Shown piece after piece: positions 9,486-19,199 of a DNA stretch of 64,000 nucleotides. Below the pieces are notes generated by a model that was not told where the DNA came from, ran no database searches, and saw nothing but the letters and a program-made list of their open reading frames with translations. A program made the position numbers and the translations under genes. The stretch covers positions 49,038-113,037 of the forward strand of contig NZ_JAOPFU010000008.1 in NCBI RefSeq assembly GCF_025515275.1, in the 5' to 3' direction. How positions within the stretch are numbered: the stretch's first letter is position 1; each line of letters starts with the position of its first letter. This DNA is from Catenovulum sp. 2E275 (lineage in GTDB: Bacteria; Pseudomonadota; Gammaproteobacteria; Enterobacterales; Alteromonadaceae).

Positions 9486-10751
9486 ATGGAATGGCGTAAA
9501 CTCCTTCGTTGGTGTCTTATTTCAGTTTTAGTTGGTTTGGTTAGCACTTGTTGTTATCAAAATTTTGAACTGAAAGAAAATCAGATCAGATTAAATTTAC
9601 CCAATACTGTAATGCAAAATCCGTTTTTAGCACTGAATAAGTTGGCTGAACAGTATCAGCAAAACTTTAAGGTCTACCAGGAATATGATTTGCTATTTAC
9701 TGAACAGAAAGGCAATGTCCAGCCAAAAGCAGATTCAGTGTTAATTTTAGCAAGAAGCGATACTCATTTGAGCAAGCTACAGGCAGAAAAAATTATTAAC
9801 TGGGTTAAATCTGGCGGACATTTAATATTGGCTATGGATGCCGCTTTTTATAAGCAAGTCAGGGATATACAGCACCCGTTATGGCAGCAACTAAATATAT
9901 CCGCACATAGTCCACTTGAGTTAGATGAACCTGAAGATGATAATTCAACAGAGGAACAAGCAGAGGTTGAATTAGATGCTGAGCAGGATGAATCTGCTCA
10001 GACAGAAGAAGACCCAGAAGAAACAGCTGAAAAAAATAAATTTGATAATGAATTTTCAACGGAAATATTAACTGATACAGGAGCCGTTTTTTATACTTTT
10101 CTTGAAAAAAGCTATCGAATTGCAGTACCAGAGAGTCTTGAGTTAATGACTTTTTTTGGTGACCAGCAAGGAGCAACCTTTGTTCAGTTTGGATTAGAGA
10201 AAGGTATTGTGAGTTTATTAACCGAAGTTGATATCTGGAATAATCGTCAGTTAGATCAGGCGCATAATGCTTATTTTTATCATTGGTTAACCAATGATAA
10301 AACAGACGTTACTTTATTTTCGGCTCAGATGGAAAACCATTGGCTCATTAATTTGTTTATCTGGTCGCCGGGATTCATCTTTTTAAGCATTTTGTTGGTT
10401 ATTTTATTTGTATGGCGGCAAGCTGTACGTTTTGGCTCAATTATTACGACAGACGAAGCGCAAAAACATTTTTTTCACCAACATATAGAAGCCGCTGGTG
10501 AATATTATTGGAAACATAACCAACAATTATTATTAATTGGCAGCTTACAGCAGGAAATATTTGAGGTGTTGAATAAGCGCTGGCCGGGATTCACATTAGC
10601 AGAACAAAATGAGCAATTAGTTTATTTAAACGAATTAACTGAACTAGACAACCAGTTGATCTTACAAGCACTTTATCAAAAAAATCATCAGCATGAACAA
10701 AGCTTTACTAAGCAGATTCGTATTTTGCAAAAATTAAGGACACTAATATGA
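9486..10751 (+). CDS. DUF4350-domain membrane protein
   Basis: This 421-residue protein has an N-terminal anchor helix and an extracytoplasmic domain of the DUF4350 type. The segment WVKSGGHLILAMDAAFYK is typical of these GATase-like folds. A second helix (LINLFIWSPGFIFLSILLVILFVW) follows and then a cytoplasmic tail. About 50 residues (around 140-190) are very acidic and low in complexity, rich in Glu and Asp, which looks like a lineage-specific insertion. The gene starts one base after the DUF4129 stop and shares an ATGA overlap with moxR. Confidence 0.75.
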   Translation: MEWRKLLRWCLISVLVGLVSTCCYQNFELKENQIRLNLPNTVMQNPFLALNKLAEQYQQNFKVYQEYDLLFTEQKGNVQPKADSVLILARSDTHLSKLQAEKIINWVKSGGHLILAMDAAFYKQVRDIQHPLWQQLNISAHSPLELDEPEDDNSTEEQAEVELDAEQDESAQTEEDPEETAEKNKFDNEFSTEILTDTGAVFYTFLEKSYRIAVPESLELMTFFGDQQGATFVQFGLEKGIVSLLTEVDIWNNRQLDQAHNAYFYHWLTNDKTDVTLFSAQMENHWLINLFIWSPGFIFLSILLVILFVWRQAVRFGSIITTDEAQKHFFHQHIEAAGEYYWKHNQQLLLIGSLQQEIFEVLNKRWPGFTLAEQNEQLVYLNELTELDNQLILQALYQKNHQHEQSFTKQIRILQKLRTLI

Positions 10752-11728
10752 GTGATGTGGAATTAACAGAACAAGAATTACAACAAGCATCAGATTGGAT
10801 TAACCGACTAGAATCGTCTGTCGCCAGTGTATTGATAGGCCAGCAAAAAGTGGTTAAACAAGTGATAACTGCATTGATTGCTGGTGGCCATGTATTGTTA
10901 GAAGGTGTACCTGGATTAGGGAAAACTTTATTGGTAAAAGCACTGGCGCAATCCATTTCAGCTCATTATCAAAGAATCCAGTTTACTCCGGACTTAATGC
11001 CTGCCGATGTGACTGGCCATTCTTTATTAGATATGCAAACAGGGCAGTTTAAAATTCGTAAAGGGCCAGCCTTTACCAACTTGTTATTGGCCGATGAAAT
11101 CAATCGTGCGCCTGCAAAAACTCAAGCAGCATTATTAGAAGTAATGCAAGAGCAACAAATTACTATTGATGGCGAAGCTTACCCATTATCATCGCCTTTT
11201 ATGGTTTTGGCGACTCAAAACCCAATTGATAATGAAGGCACATATCCATTACCTGAAGCTGAATTAGACCGATTTATGATGAAAGTCAACATAGATTATC
11301 CGCAGCTGGAAGATGAAGTATTATTGACAATGATGAATACTGGATTGATTGAAAACCAGAGCTTTTCTAAAAAAATAGAACCGGTTATTACCGCAGAACA
11401 AATAGAAATGCTTAAGCTTTGGGCATCTAAAGTGATCATTGATCAAAAAATTATTGAGTATGCGGTTAATATTGTTCGCACAACTCGAGAATGGCATGGA
11501 ATTTCGCATGGTGCCGGAATTCGTGCCAGCATTGCATTAGTTCAGGCTGCAAAAGTACACGCGCTGAGTAAAGGACAAAACTTTGTGACGCCTGATGATA
11601 TTAAACAAAGTGTTGCCGATGTATTGCACCATAGAATTATTTTATCCGCAGAGCGTGAAATTGAAGGTGTTACACCGGTTCAGGTATTAACTGAGTTGGT
11701 GAATAAAATTGATGTACCGCGCCAATAG
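10748..11728 (+). CDS. MoxR-family AAA+ ATPase
   Basis: This 326-residue cytoplasmic AAA+ ATPase is of the MoxR class, chaperones thought to mature or insert partners that contain von Willebrand A (vWA) domains. Walker A is GVPGLGKT (residues 53-60) and Walker B is LLLADEIN (112-119). The sensor region ATQNPIDNEGTYPLPEAELDRF follows, and a C-terminal lid helical domain ends the protein. The likely client is the DUF58 protein encoded 45 bases downstream. Length and motifs are normal for the family. Confidence 0.95.
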   Translation: MSDVELTEQELQQASDWINRLESSVASVLIGQQKVVKQVITALIAGGHVLLEGVPGLGKTLLVKALAQSISAHYQRIQFTPDLMPADVTGHSLLDMQTGQFKIRKGPAFTNLLLADEINRAPAKTQAALLEVMQEQQITIDGEAYPLSSPFMVLATQNPIDNEGTYPLPEAELDRFMMKVNIDYPQLEDEVLLTMMNTGLIENQSFSKKIEPVITAEQIEMLKLWASKVIIDQKIIEYAVNIVRTTREWHGISHGAGIRASIALVQAAKVHALSKGQNFVTPDDIKQSVADVLHHRIILSAEREIEGVTPVQVLTELVNKIDVPRQ

Positions 11729-11773
11729 GTTTTTATTGTTATTGCTAATAAACTCTGTTTTGCAGGAGATACC

Positions 11774-13126
11774 ATGAAAGCCGATAAGAACCTAAAAAGT
11801 ATCCGGCCAACCAGAGCATTTCTTGGCTTGATTGCATGCTTGATGCTAGTGTCTTTGATTTTTCCATTGATTGAACAGCATTATTTGCATCAGCTTGAAA
11901 TTAGTTATTTTTACTTTGGGTTGGTTTTTCTGGCTGGCTTAGCTTTATTTGATATAGGGTTGAGTTGGATTAGTTTACCGGATATCGGTTTAAAGCGAAT
12001 ACATGAAACAAATATTTCACTTAATGTTACGCAAACAGTGACTTTAATTTTAACCAACCAGAGCACTAAAAAGTGGACGATAGAAGTAGTTGATATACTG
12101 CCCGAGATTTGCCACCAGCTTACGCCGTTAACCTCATTTGATTTAGCAGCTCAGTCTGAGCAAAAATTGAGTTATCAGTTTAATGCAGTTAAGCGCGGAG
12201 CATACCAAATACCTGCTAGTTTACTACGCTGTTTATCCCGATTTGGGTTTTGGCAAGTTTGCTGGCAGCGTAACCAACTAACAGAGCTAAACGTATTTCC
12301 CAATTTTTCCGCAATCGCTGATTTAGCCGGACTAAACGGTAGTTTAAATTTAACCCAAGCAGGATTAAAAGTATTTAATAAACGTGGCTCAGGTATGGAT
12401 TTTAATCAACTAAGAGACTACCGCGAAGGCGATTCTATTCGGCAAATAGACTGGGCGGCAACTAGCCGGTTTAACAAACCAATATCCCGTGAATATCAGG
12501 AAGAAAAAAACCAGAATATTACGGTACTGCTGGATTGTGGTAAACGAATGAAAGTGCAGGATGATGAACTAAGCTATTTTGATCATGCCTTAAATGCCTT
12601 AATTTTATTAAGTTATACAGTGCTTAAAAGTGGTGACCAACTCAGCTTTATGAGTTTTGGTGAGCAAACCCGTTGGTTAGGTAAAGTCAAAGGTGGTAAA
12701 AATGTAGGGCAGGTGCTAAATCATTTTTTTGACTTATATCCTGATGCCGGCGCAAGTGATTATTTAGCTACAGCACAAACCTTAATGAAAAATCAGCACA
12801 AACGCTCATTAACTTTATTGGTTACCTGCTTAAGGGATGAAGATTTTGCTGATTTGCTCGAAGCCTGTAAGCTCTTACAACAAAAACATTTAGTAGCTGT
12901 GGTGAGTATTACTGAGCCTGTATACGAAAATATGCGCCAGGCCGAGGTGGTTAGCTTTGAACAAGCATTGGCCTATAGTTCTGCCAGCTTGTTGGAGCAT
13001 AAAATTAAAAAAAGATTGGCCCTGTTGCAGCATCAAGGCGTTATTTGTTTTCAAGTTAAAACACATGAGTTAACTGCAAAAGTAATTAATACTTACTTGT
13101 CAGTTAAAAAAAGTGGCCTGCTGTAA
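11774..13126 (+). CDS. DUF58-domain protein (vWA-like)
   Basis: This 450-residue protein has two N-terminal membrane helices and a cytoplasmic DUF58 domain. The family signature is clear: GSGMDFNQLRDYREGDSI followed by RQIDWAATSR near residues 210-235. A vWA-like segment beginning NITVLLDCGKRM follows, in which the usual DxSxS reads DCGKR, so the metal site is degenerate. DUF58 proteins are the usual partners of MoxR ATPases. It closes the operon that begins at 6279 and is followed by a symmetric terminator. Confidence 0.9.
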   Translation: MKADKNLKSIRPTRAFLGLIACLMLVSLIFPLIEQHYLHQLEISYFYFGLVFLAGLALFDIGLSWISLPDIGLKRIHETNISLNVTQTVTLILTNQSTKKWTIEVVDILPEICHQLTPLTSFDLAAQSEQKLSYQFNAVKRGAYQIPASLLRCLSRFGFWQVCWQRNQLTELNVFPNFSAIADLAGLNGSLNLTQAGLKVFNKRGSGMDFNQLRDYREGDSIRQIDWAATSRFNKPISREYQEEKNQNITVLLDCGKRMKVQDDELSYFDHALNALILLSYTVLKSGDQLSFMSFGEQTRWLGKVKGGKNVGQVLNHFFDLYPDAGASDYLATAQTLMKNQHKRSLTLLVTCLRDEDFADLLEACKLLQQKHLVAVVSITEPVYENMRQAEVVSFEQALAYSSASLLEHKIKKRLALLQHQGVICFQVKTHELTAKVINTYLSVKKSGLL

Positions 13127-13158
13127 TTACTTTAACAAACCTTAAATTGTGGAATATA

Positions 13159-13184
13159 AAAATGGCTGCAATTGCAGCCATTTT
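13159..13184. terminator. Bidirectional terminator
   Basis: A perfect 26-base palindrome with A and T runs on its outer ends lies between two convergent genes (DUF58 on plus, membrane protein on minus). It can terminate transcription in both directions. Confidence 0.8.
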
Positions 13185-13209
13185 AACGTTTAAACTGTTT
13201 TAGAGCTGA

Positions 13210-13995
13210 TTATTCACCTTGACGCAAATAAATATCCTTGTATGCCGTATACATTGAAGCATACATCATAGGCATCACAATTAAATATCCTAAGCCAATT
13301 GGAATAATCGCTAAGATAAAAAATACAAAAAAGATGATGCCATATACTAAAAACGGCATAATATTGCGCAAACAGCCGCTAAAGCTAGCTTTCATCGCTT
13401 TAAATATTGAAAATTGATGAAAAATAATTAAAGCCGGTGCGAACCAACCCGCCATCATTAACGGTAAATAGAGTGCAAAACCAATTAGCATAGACAGAGC
13501 AAATTTGAGCGGATCTTGACCGATTATTGCATCCGGGTTACCAGCACCCGTTATTAAATCCATATAAACTGAGCCAACACAAGCGATCATAATGACCGCA
13601 CTCACTATACTTATAACAAATGATAAACCAATTAATTTTCCAGGGGCTAATTTAAAACCAGCAAATAAATAACTGAGTTTAAACTTATTGCCTTTTTCTT
13701 GCTCACCGCAACCGTGCACTAAGCCAGCAGCCCAAACGTAGGTGGTTAGCATCATAAATAAACCACCGATGATCGGTATTAAACTGATTGCAACAAATAA
13801 AACCAGACCGATCAGCATAGTGATAATCCAGCCTCCGGGCGAATGTTTAAATAAGGCAAAAGCATCTTTAATCCATTGCCAGCCATGACCAACCGGTTTT
13901 TTTTGTGGATCGCCAAAAGCTAAATTTTGTGGGTCGATAACAGGGTCTAGTTCTGCCTCGGGTGCTTGATAAGGGTTTGTACTTAGGTTTTCCAT
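13210..13995 (-). CDS. BPSS1780-like multi-pass membrane protein
   Basis: This 261-residue inner-membrane protein has about six hydrophobic helices. The N-terminus (MENLSTNPYQAPEAELDP) carries the NPYQAP motif often seen at the start of this family of uncharacterised membrane proteins. A Trp-containing amphipathic segment, GWQWIKDAFALFK, precedes the first helix. I chose the start at 13995 because the alternative four codons upstream adds nothing conserved and the motif follows directly. Function is unknown. Confidence 0.65.
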   Translation of the reverse strand: MENLSTNPYQAPEAELDPVIDPQNLAFGDPQKKPVGHGWQWIKDAFALFKHSPGGWIITMLIGLVLFVAISLIPIIGGLFMMLTTYVWAAGLVHGCGEQEKGNKFKLSYLFAGFKLAPGKLIGLSFVISIVSAVIMIACVGSVYMDLITGAGNPDAIIGQDPLKFALSMLIGFALYLPLMMAGWFAPALIIFHQFSIFKAMKASFSGCLRNIMPFLVYGIIFFVFFILAIIPIGLGYLIVMPMMYASMYTAYKDIYLRQGE

Positions 13996-14199
13996 ACATA
14001 CTTCCATATTTTAATGTTAATAAAGTGTTTATTTTGGCAGTGGTTCACACTTTTGGCAATTGATTTTATTGGAAAGTTTTGCTGAAAAATAGATTTGTAT
14101 TAAAGCTTTATGAGTGATTTAAGAAATAAGTGTTGCAGCCTGAATTATTTTAATTAAGGCTGCTGATAGCACAATATATTTTGGAATGAATAAACTTTT

Positions 14200-14898
14200 T
14201 TAAGCCGGTTGAGTTTGTAAGTTAGTTAAGATATTGGTTAAATCTGCAAAGTTATCCAATACCCACTCTGGGTTTTGTTCAGCAATGTTTTCGCCATAAT
14301 TATAGCCGTAAGTTAGGCCTACGCTGGCAATGCCTGCTGCTTTAGCGGCTAATATATCGTTGCGCGAATCACCTACCATAATGCATTGACTTATATCGAC
14401 TTCCATTTTTTCACAAGCGTAATACAGTTGGTCCGGCAAAGGTTTTTTATTAGCTAAGGTATCACCGCCAACACAGACTTCAAAATAATCTAAAATACCT
14501 AAGCCTTTGATAATAGGGTTAATAAATTGCTCAGGTTTGTTGGTAACTATTGCTAAACGGTAACCTGAATCTTTTAACTCGGCTAAACTTTGTTTTACCC
14601 CTGAGTAGAGTTTGGTTTTCACACAAATATTGTTTTGGTAGTTATTTAAAAACATCGCCAAAGCTTGTTTAGCAAAAGCGGGATCTAAATGTTCTGAAAT
14701 TTGCTGGCTACCACTCAGCGCCCGTTCAATTAATACTTTTGCGCCATTGCCTACCCAGCCACGAATAGTTTCTTCTGGAAACTGAGTACGTCCCAGTTCA
14801 GCAAGTGTTAAATTAACGGCTAAGGCCAAATCTGGTGCGCTGTCGATTAAAGTGCCATCTAAATCAAATAATAAAACGTTTGCTTGTGTCTGACTCAA
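14200..14898 (-). CDS. gph: Phosphoglycolate phosphatase (HAD superfamily)
   Basis: This 232-residue cytoplasmic HAD hydrolase is predicted to dephosphorylate 2-phosphoglycolate, a product of DNA-damage repair. Motif I is LFDLDGTLIDS near residues 10-20, with two Asp nucleophile/acid positions. Motif II is AIVTNKPEQ, the conserved Lys lies in KKPLPDQLYY, and motif IV is MVGDSRNDILAAKAAG. The helical cap between motifs I and II has the usual length for Gph. It is not next to rpe or trpS as in enterobacteria, so a related HAD specificity remains possible. Confidence 0.85.
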   Translation of the reverse strand: MSQTQANVLLFDLDGTLIDSAPDLALAVNLTLAELGRTQFPEETIRGWVGNGAKVLIERALSGSQQISEHLDPAFAKQALAMFLNNYQNNICVKTKLYSGVKQSLAELKDSGYRLAIVTNKPEQFINPIIKGLGILDYFEVCVGGDTLANKKPLPDQLYYACEKMEVDISQCIMVGDSRNDILAAKAAGIASVGLTYGYNYGENIAEQNPEWVLDNFADLTNILTNLQTQPA

Positions 14899-14989
14899 AA
14901 TATTATCTCTGTTACTGCCGATTAAAAATGAAGCTGCATTTTAACAGCTTATCTTTGTTTGTCATTGACTGGTTCAATTTTATGCTCCG

Positions 14990-15007
14990 CTGTCATTAAA
15001 TTGTCTG
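14990..15007 (+). promoter_or_regulatory. Pho box upstream of the phosphoesterase gene
   Basis: CTGTCAT, a 4-base spacer TAAA, and TTGTCTG form two 7-base direct repeats spaced as in the PhoB consensus (CTGTCAT-n4-CTGTCAT). A further half site, TTGTCAT, lies at 14959-14965. The genes that follow are phosphate-scavenging enzymes, which supports PhoB control. Confidence 0.65.
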
Positions 15008-15101
15008 CAACATGCAACTTATTGGTCATTTAACTTTAACCTTGGCTGCATAGCATACAGCTCTGTTTAAGTATTAAAACAATAAATCACGGAGATACAG
15101 C

Positions 15102-17222
15102 ATGTTACGCAAGTTAATTACAACCAGTGTAATCGCGTCTGCGATATTTGCACAGGCTAATGCAGTACCCCTTTTTAGTGAAGATTTTAGCAAGGGTTTG
15201 AATGGTCAGTTTACGGCTTATAGCGTCTCAAGCGATAAAAACTGGGGCTTAGATGACTATAGAGGCGTAATTACAGCTTTAATGAACGGTTATGGTGGGA
15301 CGACTGGCAGTGACGATTGGTTGATTTCACCTGCTATTGATTTAACACCCGCGGGCATTACTGCAGCTCAATTTAGTTTTACTTCTCGCGTTCGGTTTGA
15401 CGGCAAAAATTTAAGTGTTAAAGCATCAACTGATTATGTAGCCGGAACTGACCCAAGTAAAGCAACATGGGTTGAGTTAAACGCAGCTTTACCACAAGAC
15501 GGGCAAGGCTCTAGTGGCTCTTCCTTTGAGTCATCAGGTAATATCGATTTAGCGACTTATTTAGGGCAAAGCGTTTATTTAGCGTATCACTACCAAACAA
15601 CTGCTGATGCAGAAGGCAATAACGCTGCTTGGCATATTGATGATGTTATGGTGGATGTGGCAGGTATAGAGACCGTTCCGGTTCAGGCGGGTTTGGTCAT
15701 GTCTGAAAGTGTAGTAATGGCAGGCGATGAAATTGATTTTTCAGCTTATGCTTATGGTGGTGTTGCTGGTGATTATACCTATTCATGGGATTTAGGCGAT
15801 GGTAGCAATTCAACTGATATCGAATTTACCCACGCTTATGCCGCAGCAGGTGAGTATACCGTAAGTTTAACTGTGACAGACACTGGCTCAAATTCCAAAA
15901 CTGTGACTAAAACGATTATGGTTGAGGCGGTTAAAGAGCCAGTTAAATATCAGGTTAAAGCAAAAAAATCTGCCGATTCAATTCGAGTTGCCAGTTTTAA
16001 TGTCAGTATGGAAGCTGAAAACTATACTTCGGATGATATTGACACAAAAGGCTCACAAATTTTAGTTGATGAACTTGCCTCTGGTGAAAATCAACAAATT
16101 AAAAATATTGCTGAGATTATTCAGCGCGTGCGTCCAGACGTTATTTTATTAAATGAATTTGATTACATTGCAGACACTAACTCAGGTGTTGAAATGTTTA
16201 TTTCTCAATACCTTAACATTGCTCAGAACGAAAATGCGGTATCCATTGATTACCCTTATTATTTTGTTGCCCCTTCTAACACCGGCGAGCCGACCAGTTT
16301 TGATTTAAATAATGATGGTGAGTTTACTGCAACTCAGGATGATGCTTATGGGTTTGGACGTTTCCCTGGGCATTATGCAATGGTTATTTTATCGCGTTAC
16401 CCAATCGCGCAAGATAAAGTTCGTACTTTCCAGAAATTTTTATGGAAAGACATGCCTAATCATTTAATGCCAAGCGATCCGCAAACAGGTGCTAACTGGT
16501 ACAACGAGGCAGAAACAGCAGAGTTTAGATTATCTTCTAAATCGCACTGGGACGTGCCAGTTATGGTAGATGGTGAAACAATTCACGTATTAGCTAGCCA
16601 TCCAACCCCACCAACATTTGATGGTGACGAAGACAGAAACGGTCGCCGTAATCATGATGAAATTCGATTTTGGGCTGATTATGTTGATACCTCAACCGCC
16701 GCTTATATATACGACGATAACGGCGCACAAGGTGGCTTAAATCAAGGTGCACGTTTTGTCATTACCGGCGATTTAAATGCATCTACCGAGGGTGATTCTT
16801 ATCCTGGCACTATCGAACAATTATTGTTAAATCCGCTCGTTTCAGCAAATTATGCACCATCGTCTGAAGGGGGCTCTGCTAATGCAGGTTACTCGGATTT
16901 ATCTCCTTTTCACACGGCAACTTGGGCTATGCGGGCTGATTATGTTTTACCGTCAAAAGCTGGCTTAAATGTAGAGCAGGGCGGTGTGTTTTGGCCAACA
17001 GAAGAAACCGATGCTTTTTATTTAGTTGAAAGCCGTACTGCTTCATCTGATCACAGATTAGTTTGGTTAGATTTAGCCATCACCGAAACACAAGAAATTA
17101 CTGATGAGCCGGATGAGCAAGAGGCTGATTTAGTAATTGAAAGTGGCTCTTCAGGTTATTGGTTTGCACTAGCAGGTTTAGTGATGGCAATGCTAAGAAG
17201 ACAAATCAGACGACAAAAATAA
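15102..17222 (+). CDS. Secreted endonuclease/exonuclease/phosphatase (EEP) protein with PKD domain and C-terminal sorting tag
   Basis: This 706-residue exported phosphoesterase probably releases phosphate from nucleic acids or phospho-organic matter outside the cell. After a signal peptide (cleavage near ANA-VP) comes a choice-of-anchor-J-like domain of about 170 residues (LFSEDFSKG to WHIDDVMVD). A PKD domain follows (about 195-277, with YSWDLGDGSNS). The EEP catalytic domain covers about 292-660, with RVASFNV, LLNEFDYI, FVITGDLNAS and a final SSDHRLVWLDL, the expected metal and catalytic motifs. The C-terminus (GSSGYWFALAGLVMAMLRR) resembles a GlyGly-CTERM sorting signal for rhombosortase processing. 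A Pho box lies about 95 bases upstream. Confidence 0.85.
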   Translation: MLRKLITTSVIASAIFAQANAVPLFSEDFSKGLNGQFTAYSVSSDKNWGLDDYRGVITALMNGYGGTTGSDDWLISPAIDLTPAGITAAQFSFTSRVRFDGKNLSVKASTDYVAGTDPSKATWVELNAALPQDGQGSSGSSFESSGNIDLATYLGQSVYLAYHYQTTADAEGNNAAWHIDDVMVDVAGIETVPVQAGLVMSESVVMAGDEIDFSAYAYGGVAGDYTYSWDLGDGSNSTDIEFTHAYAAAGEYTVSLTVTDTGSNSKTVTKTIMVEAVKEPVKYQVKAKKSADSIRVASFNVSMEAENYTSDDIDTKGSQILVDELASGENQQIKNIAEIIQRVRPDVILLNEFDYIADTNSGVEMFISQYLNIAQNENAVSIDYPYYFVAPSNTGEPTSFDLNNDGEFTATQDDAYGFGRFPGHYAMVILSRYPIAQDKVRTFQKFLWKDMPNHLMPSDPQTGANWYNEAETAEFRLSSKSHWDVPVMVDGETIHVLASHPTPPTFDGDEDRNGRRNHDEIRFWADYVDTSTAAYIYDDNGAQGGLNQGARFVITGDLNASTEGDSYPGTIEQLLLNPLVSANYAPSSEGGSANAGYSDLSPFHTATWAMRADYVLPSKAGLNVEQGGVFWPTEETDAFYLVESRTASSDHRLVWLDLAITETQEITDEPDEQEADLVIESGSSGYWFALAGLVMAMLRRQIRRQK

Positions 17223-17289
17223 TAACACTATAAAACTTATTGTGGCACTGCATTAAGCAATGCCACAGCCCACACCCATGGAGAAAAAA

Positions 17290-19116
17290 ATGAAAAGCAA
17301 TTTATTTAAAATGAGCTTATTAGCAACTACGGTTGCTGTGGCTTTAGCAGGATGTTCGGTAGATTTAGATTTAAGTGATGATGAGGATGATAAAGAACAA
17401 CCTCAACAACAAACCGTTACGCTTGAGTTTGCTGAATTAGCTGTGCCATTAACCGATGCGGCTCAAAAAGCAGTTAGAGCATCAACCGAAGTGACAATAA
17501 ATGGTGAACTACAATCCATTAATTACCACACTTTGATGGAAACTTATTATAAAGATGAGATCACGGGTGAACAATTTGGTATTTCTAAAGACTATCAGGA
17601 TGAAGTTATCAAGTTTGAAGATGGCAGCCCTTATACTTGTACCGGTGCAGATGAAGCGGTGGGCTCAGGCTTAGACCATAACAGTATTTTGCAGCGCAAC
17701 GGCAAAATTTATATGGTTTCACAATTTGAATGTAATATCGGCTCATTATATGTACAGCAATTACAACAAGATCAAATGGGTAAGTTAAGCCCAGTAGCCG
17801 GAACATTAGAATTTATCAGCCAAAAAGAAGAATTTGGTGGTTGGATCCACTGTGCGGGTCAAACAACCCCTTGGCAATCTCATTTAGGTTCTGAAGAATA
17901 TGAGCCAAGTGGTGACTTAACTGTTGGCACAGATAATTCTACCGGTGACGGTTATTTTGATGCAGTCGCACCTTACTGGGGTGGCGATATGAATATGGCT
18001 AACCCGTATTATTATGGCTGGACACCAGAAGTACATATTAATGACGATGGCGAAGCAGTTTATAGCAAACACTATAGCATGGGGCGTTTTGCGCACGAGC
18101 TTGCGTATGTAATGCCAGATAATAAAACAGTTTATTTATCTGACGACGGTACTAACGGTGGTTTTTTCATGTTTATCGCAGATGAAGCAACTGATTTAAG
18201 TGCCGGTACTTTATATGCCGTTAAATGGAATCAAACCTCTGCCGAAGGTGCGGGTGCAGCAGATTTAACTTGGGTTAATTTAGGTCATGCATCTAATGCA
18301 GATATTCGTCCTTATGTTGCAGCTAAACCACACCTGTCTGAAATTTTTGAAATACAACAAGCAGATGAAAATAATGCTTGTAGCGAAGGCTTTACTGCTA
18401 TCAATACATCTGCTGGTTTAGAGTGTGTGAAATTATTAGACATTACTAAAGATGGCAAAGTAGATGCTATGGATGAAATGGTTGCCTCTCGTTTAGAAAC
18501 TCGCCGTTTTGCCGGTTACAAAGGTGCAACAACTGAGTTCCGCAAAGAAGAAGGTATCAGCTATAACGCTAAAGACGGCAAGTTATATTTAGCTATGTCT
18601 GAAGTTGCAAGGGGGATGGAAGATAACAGCAGCAATGATGCAGGCAGCAATAATGATATTCGTGTATCTAAAAACGCATGTGGTGCAGTATATGAGCTAG
18701 CAGTGGGTGAAGATTCAAACATTGGTTCAAGCTATGTTGCTAAAAACATCAGCTCATTGGTTGAAGGGATTCCGGCGAGTTATGAAGAAGGGAGCGACTA
18801 TGCTGGTAACTCATGTGACGTGACCTCAATTGCATCGCCGGATAACGTAACTTATTTAGCCGATTCTAACAGCTTAATTATTGGCGAAGATACCAGTGCA
18901 CATATTAATAATATGATCTGGAACTATGATTTAGACAAAGGCACGTTAACCCGTATTTTTACCACTCCGGTTGATGCAGAAACAACATCGCCTTTCTGGC
19001 ATAAAGATATTAACGGCTTTGGTTACCTAACGGCGGTAACACAACATCCATTTGGTGACTCTTCTAAATCAGAAGTGGGTTATGTTGGCCCGTTTAAATT
19101 TAATTCTGCAAAATAA
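17290..19116 (+). CDS. phoX: PhoX-type alkaline phosphatase (DUF839), lipoprotein
   Basis: This 608-residue protein belongs to the PhoX/DUF839 family, calcium- and iron-dependent phosphatases that release phosphate from esters under phosphate limitation. ATG 17290 was chosen because GGAG lies six bases upstream and the product then starts with a lipoprotein signal ending LAGCS. Family features include GSGLDHNSIL, GGWIHCAGQTTPWQSHLGSEEYEP, HYSMGRFAHELAYVM, VYLSDDGTNGGFFMF and a late DNVTYLADSNSLIIGED. It is 67 bases after the EEP gene and followed by a strong terminator, so the two form a Pho-type operon. Lipoprotein export differs from the Tat export of the paralogue at 52459. Confidence 0.8.
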   Translation: MKSNLFKMSLLATTVAVALAGCSVDLDLSDDEDDKEQPQQQTVTLEFAELAVPLTDAAQKAVRASTEVTINGELQSINYHTLMETYYKDEITGEQFGISKDYQDEVIKFEDGSPYTCTGADEAVGSGLDHNSILQRNGKIYMVSQFECNIGSLYVQQLQQDQMGKLSPVAGTLEFISQKEEFGGWIHCAGQTTPWQSHLGSEEYEPSGDLTVGTDNSTGDGYFDAVAPYWGGDMNMANPYYYGWTPEVHINDDGEAVYSKHYSMGRFAHELAYVMPDNKTVYLSDDGTNGGFFMFIADEATDLSAGTLYAVKWNQTSAEGAGAADLTWVNLGHASNADIRPYVAAKPHLSEIFEIQQADENNACSEGFTAINTSAGLECVKLLDITKDGKVDAMDEMVASRLETRRFAGYKGATTEFRKEEGISYNAKDGKLYLAMSEVARGMEDNSSNDAGSNNDIRVSKNACGAVYELAVGEDSNIGSSYVAKNISSLVEGIPASYEEGSDYAGNSCDVTSIASPDNVTYLADSNSLIIGEDTSAHINNMIWNYDLDKGTLTRIFTTPVDAETTSPFWHKDINGFGYLTAVTQHPFGDSSKSEVGYVGPFKFNSAK

Positions 19117-19145
19117 TCCTGTCATATTAACGGATTAGCATAGAT

Positions 19146-19176
19146 TGGGAGTGTGCGAAAGCCACTCCCATTTTTT
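19146..19176 (+). terminator. Rho-independent terminator after phoX
   Basis: TGGGAGTG (19146-19153) pairs with CACTCCCA (19163-19170) and is followed by six T residues. It separates phoX from the cytochrome lipoprotein gene. Confidence 0.85.
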
Positions 19177-19199
19177 GTAATTAACCTGAGTTGTGAACC

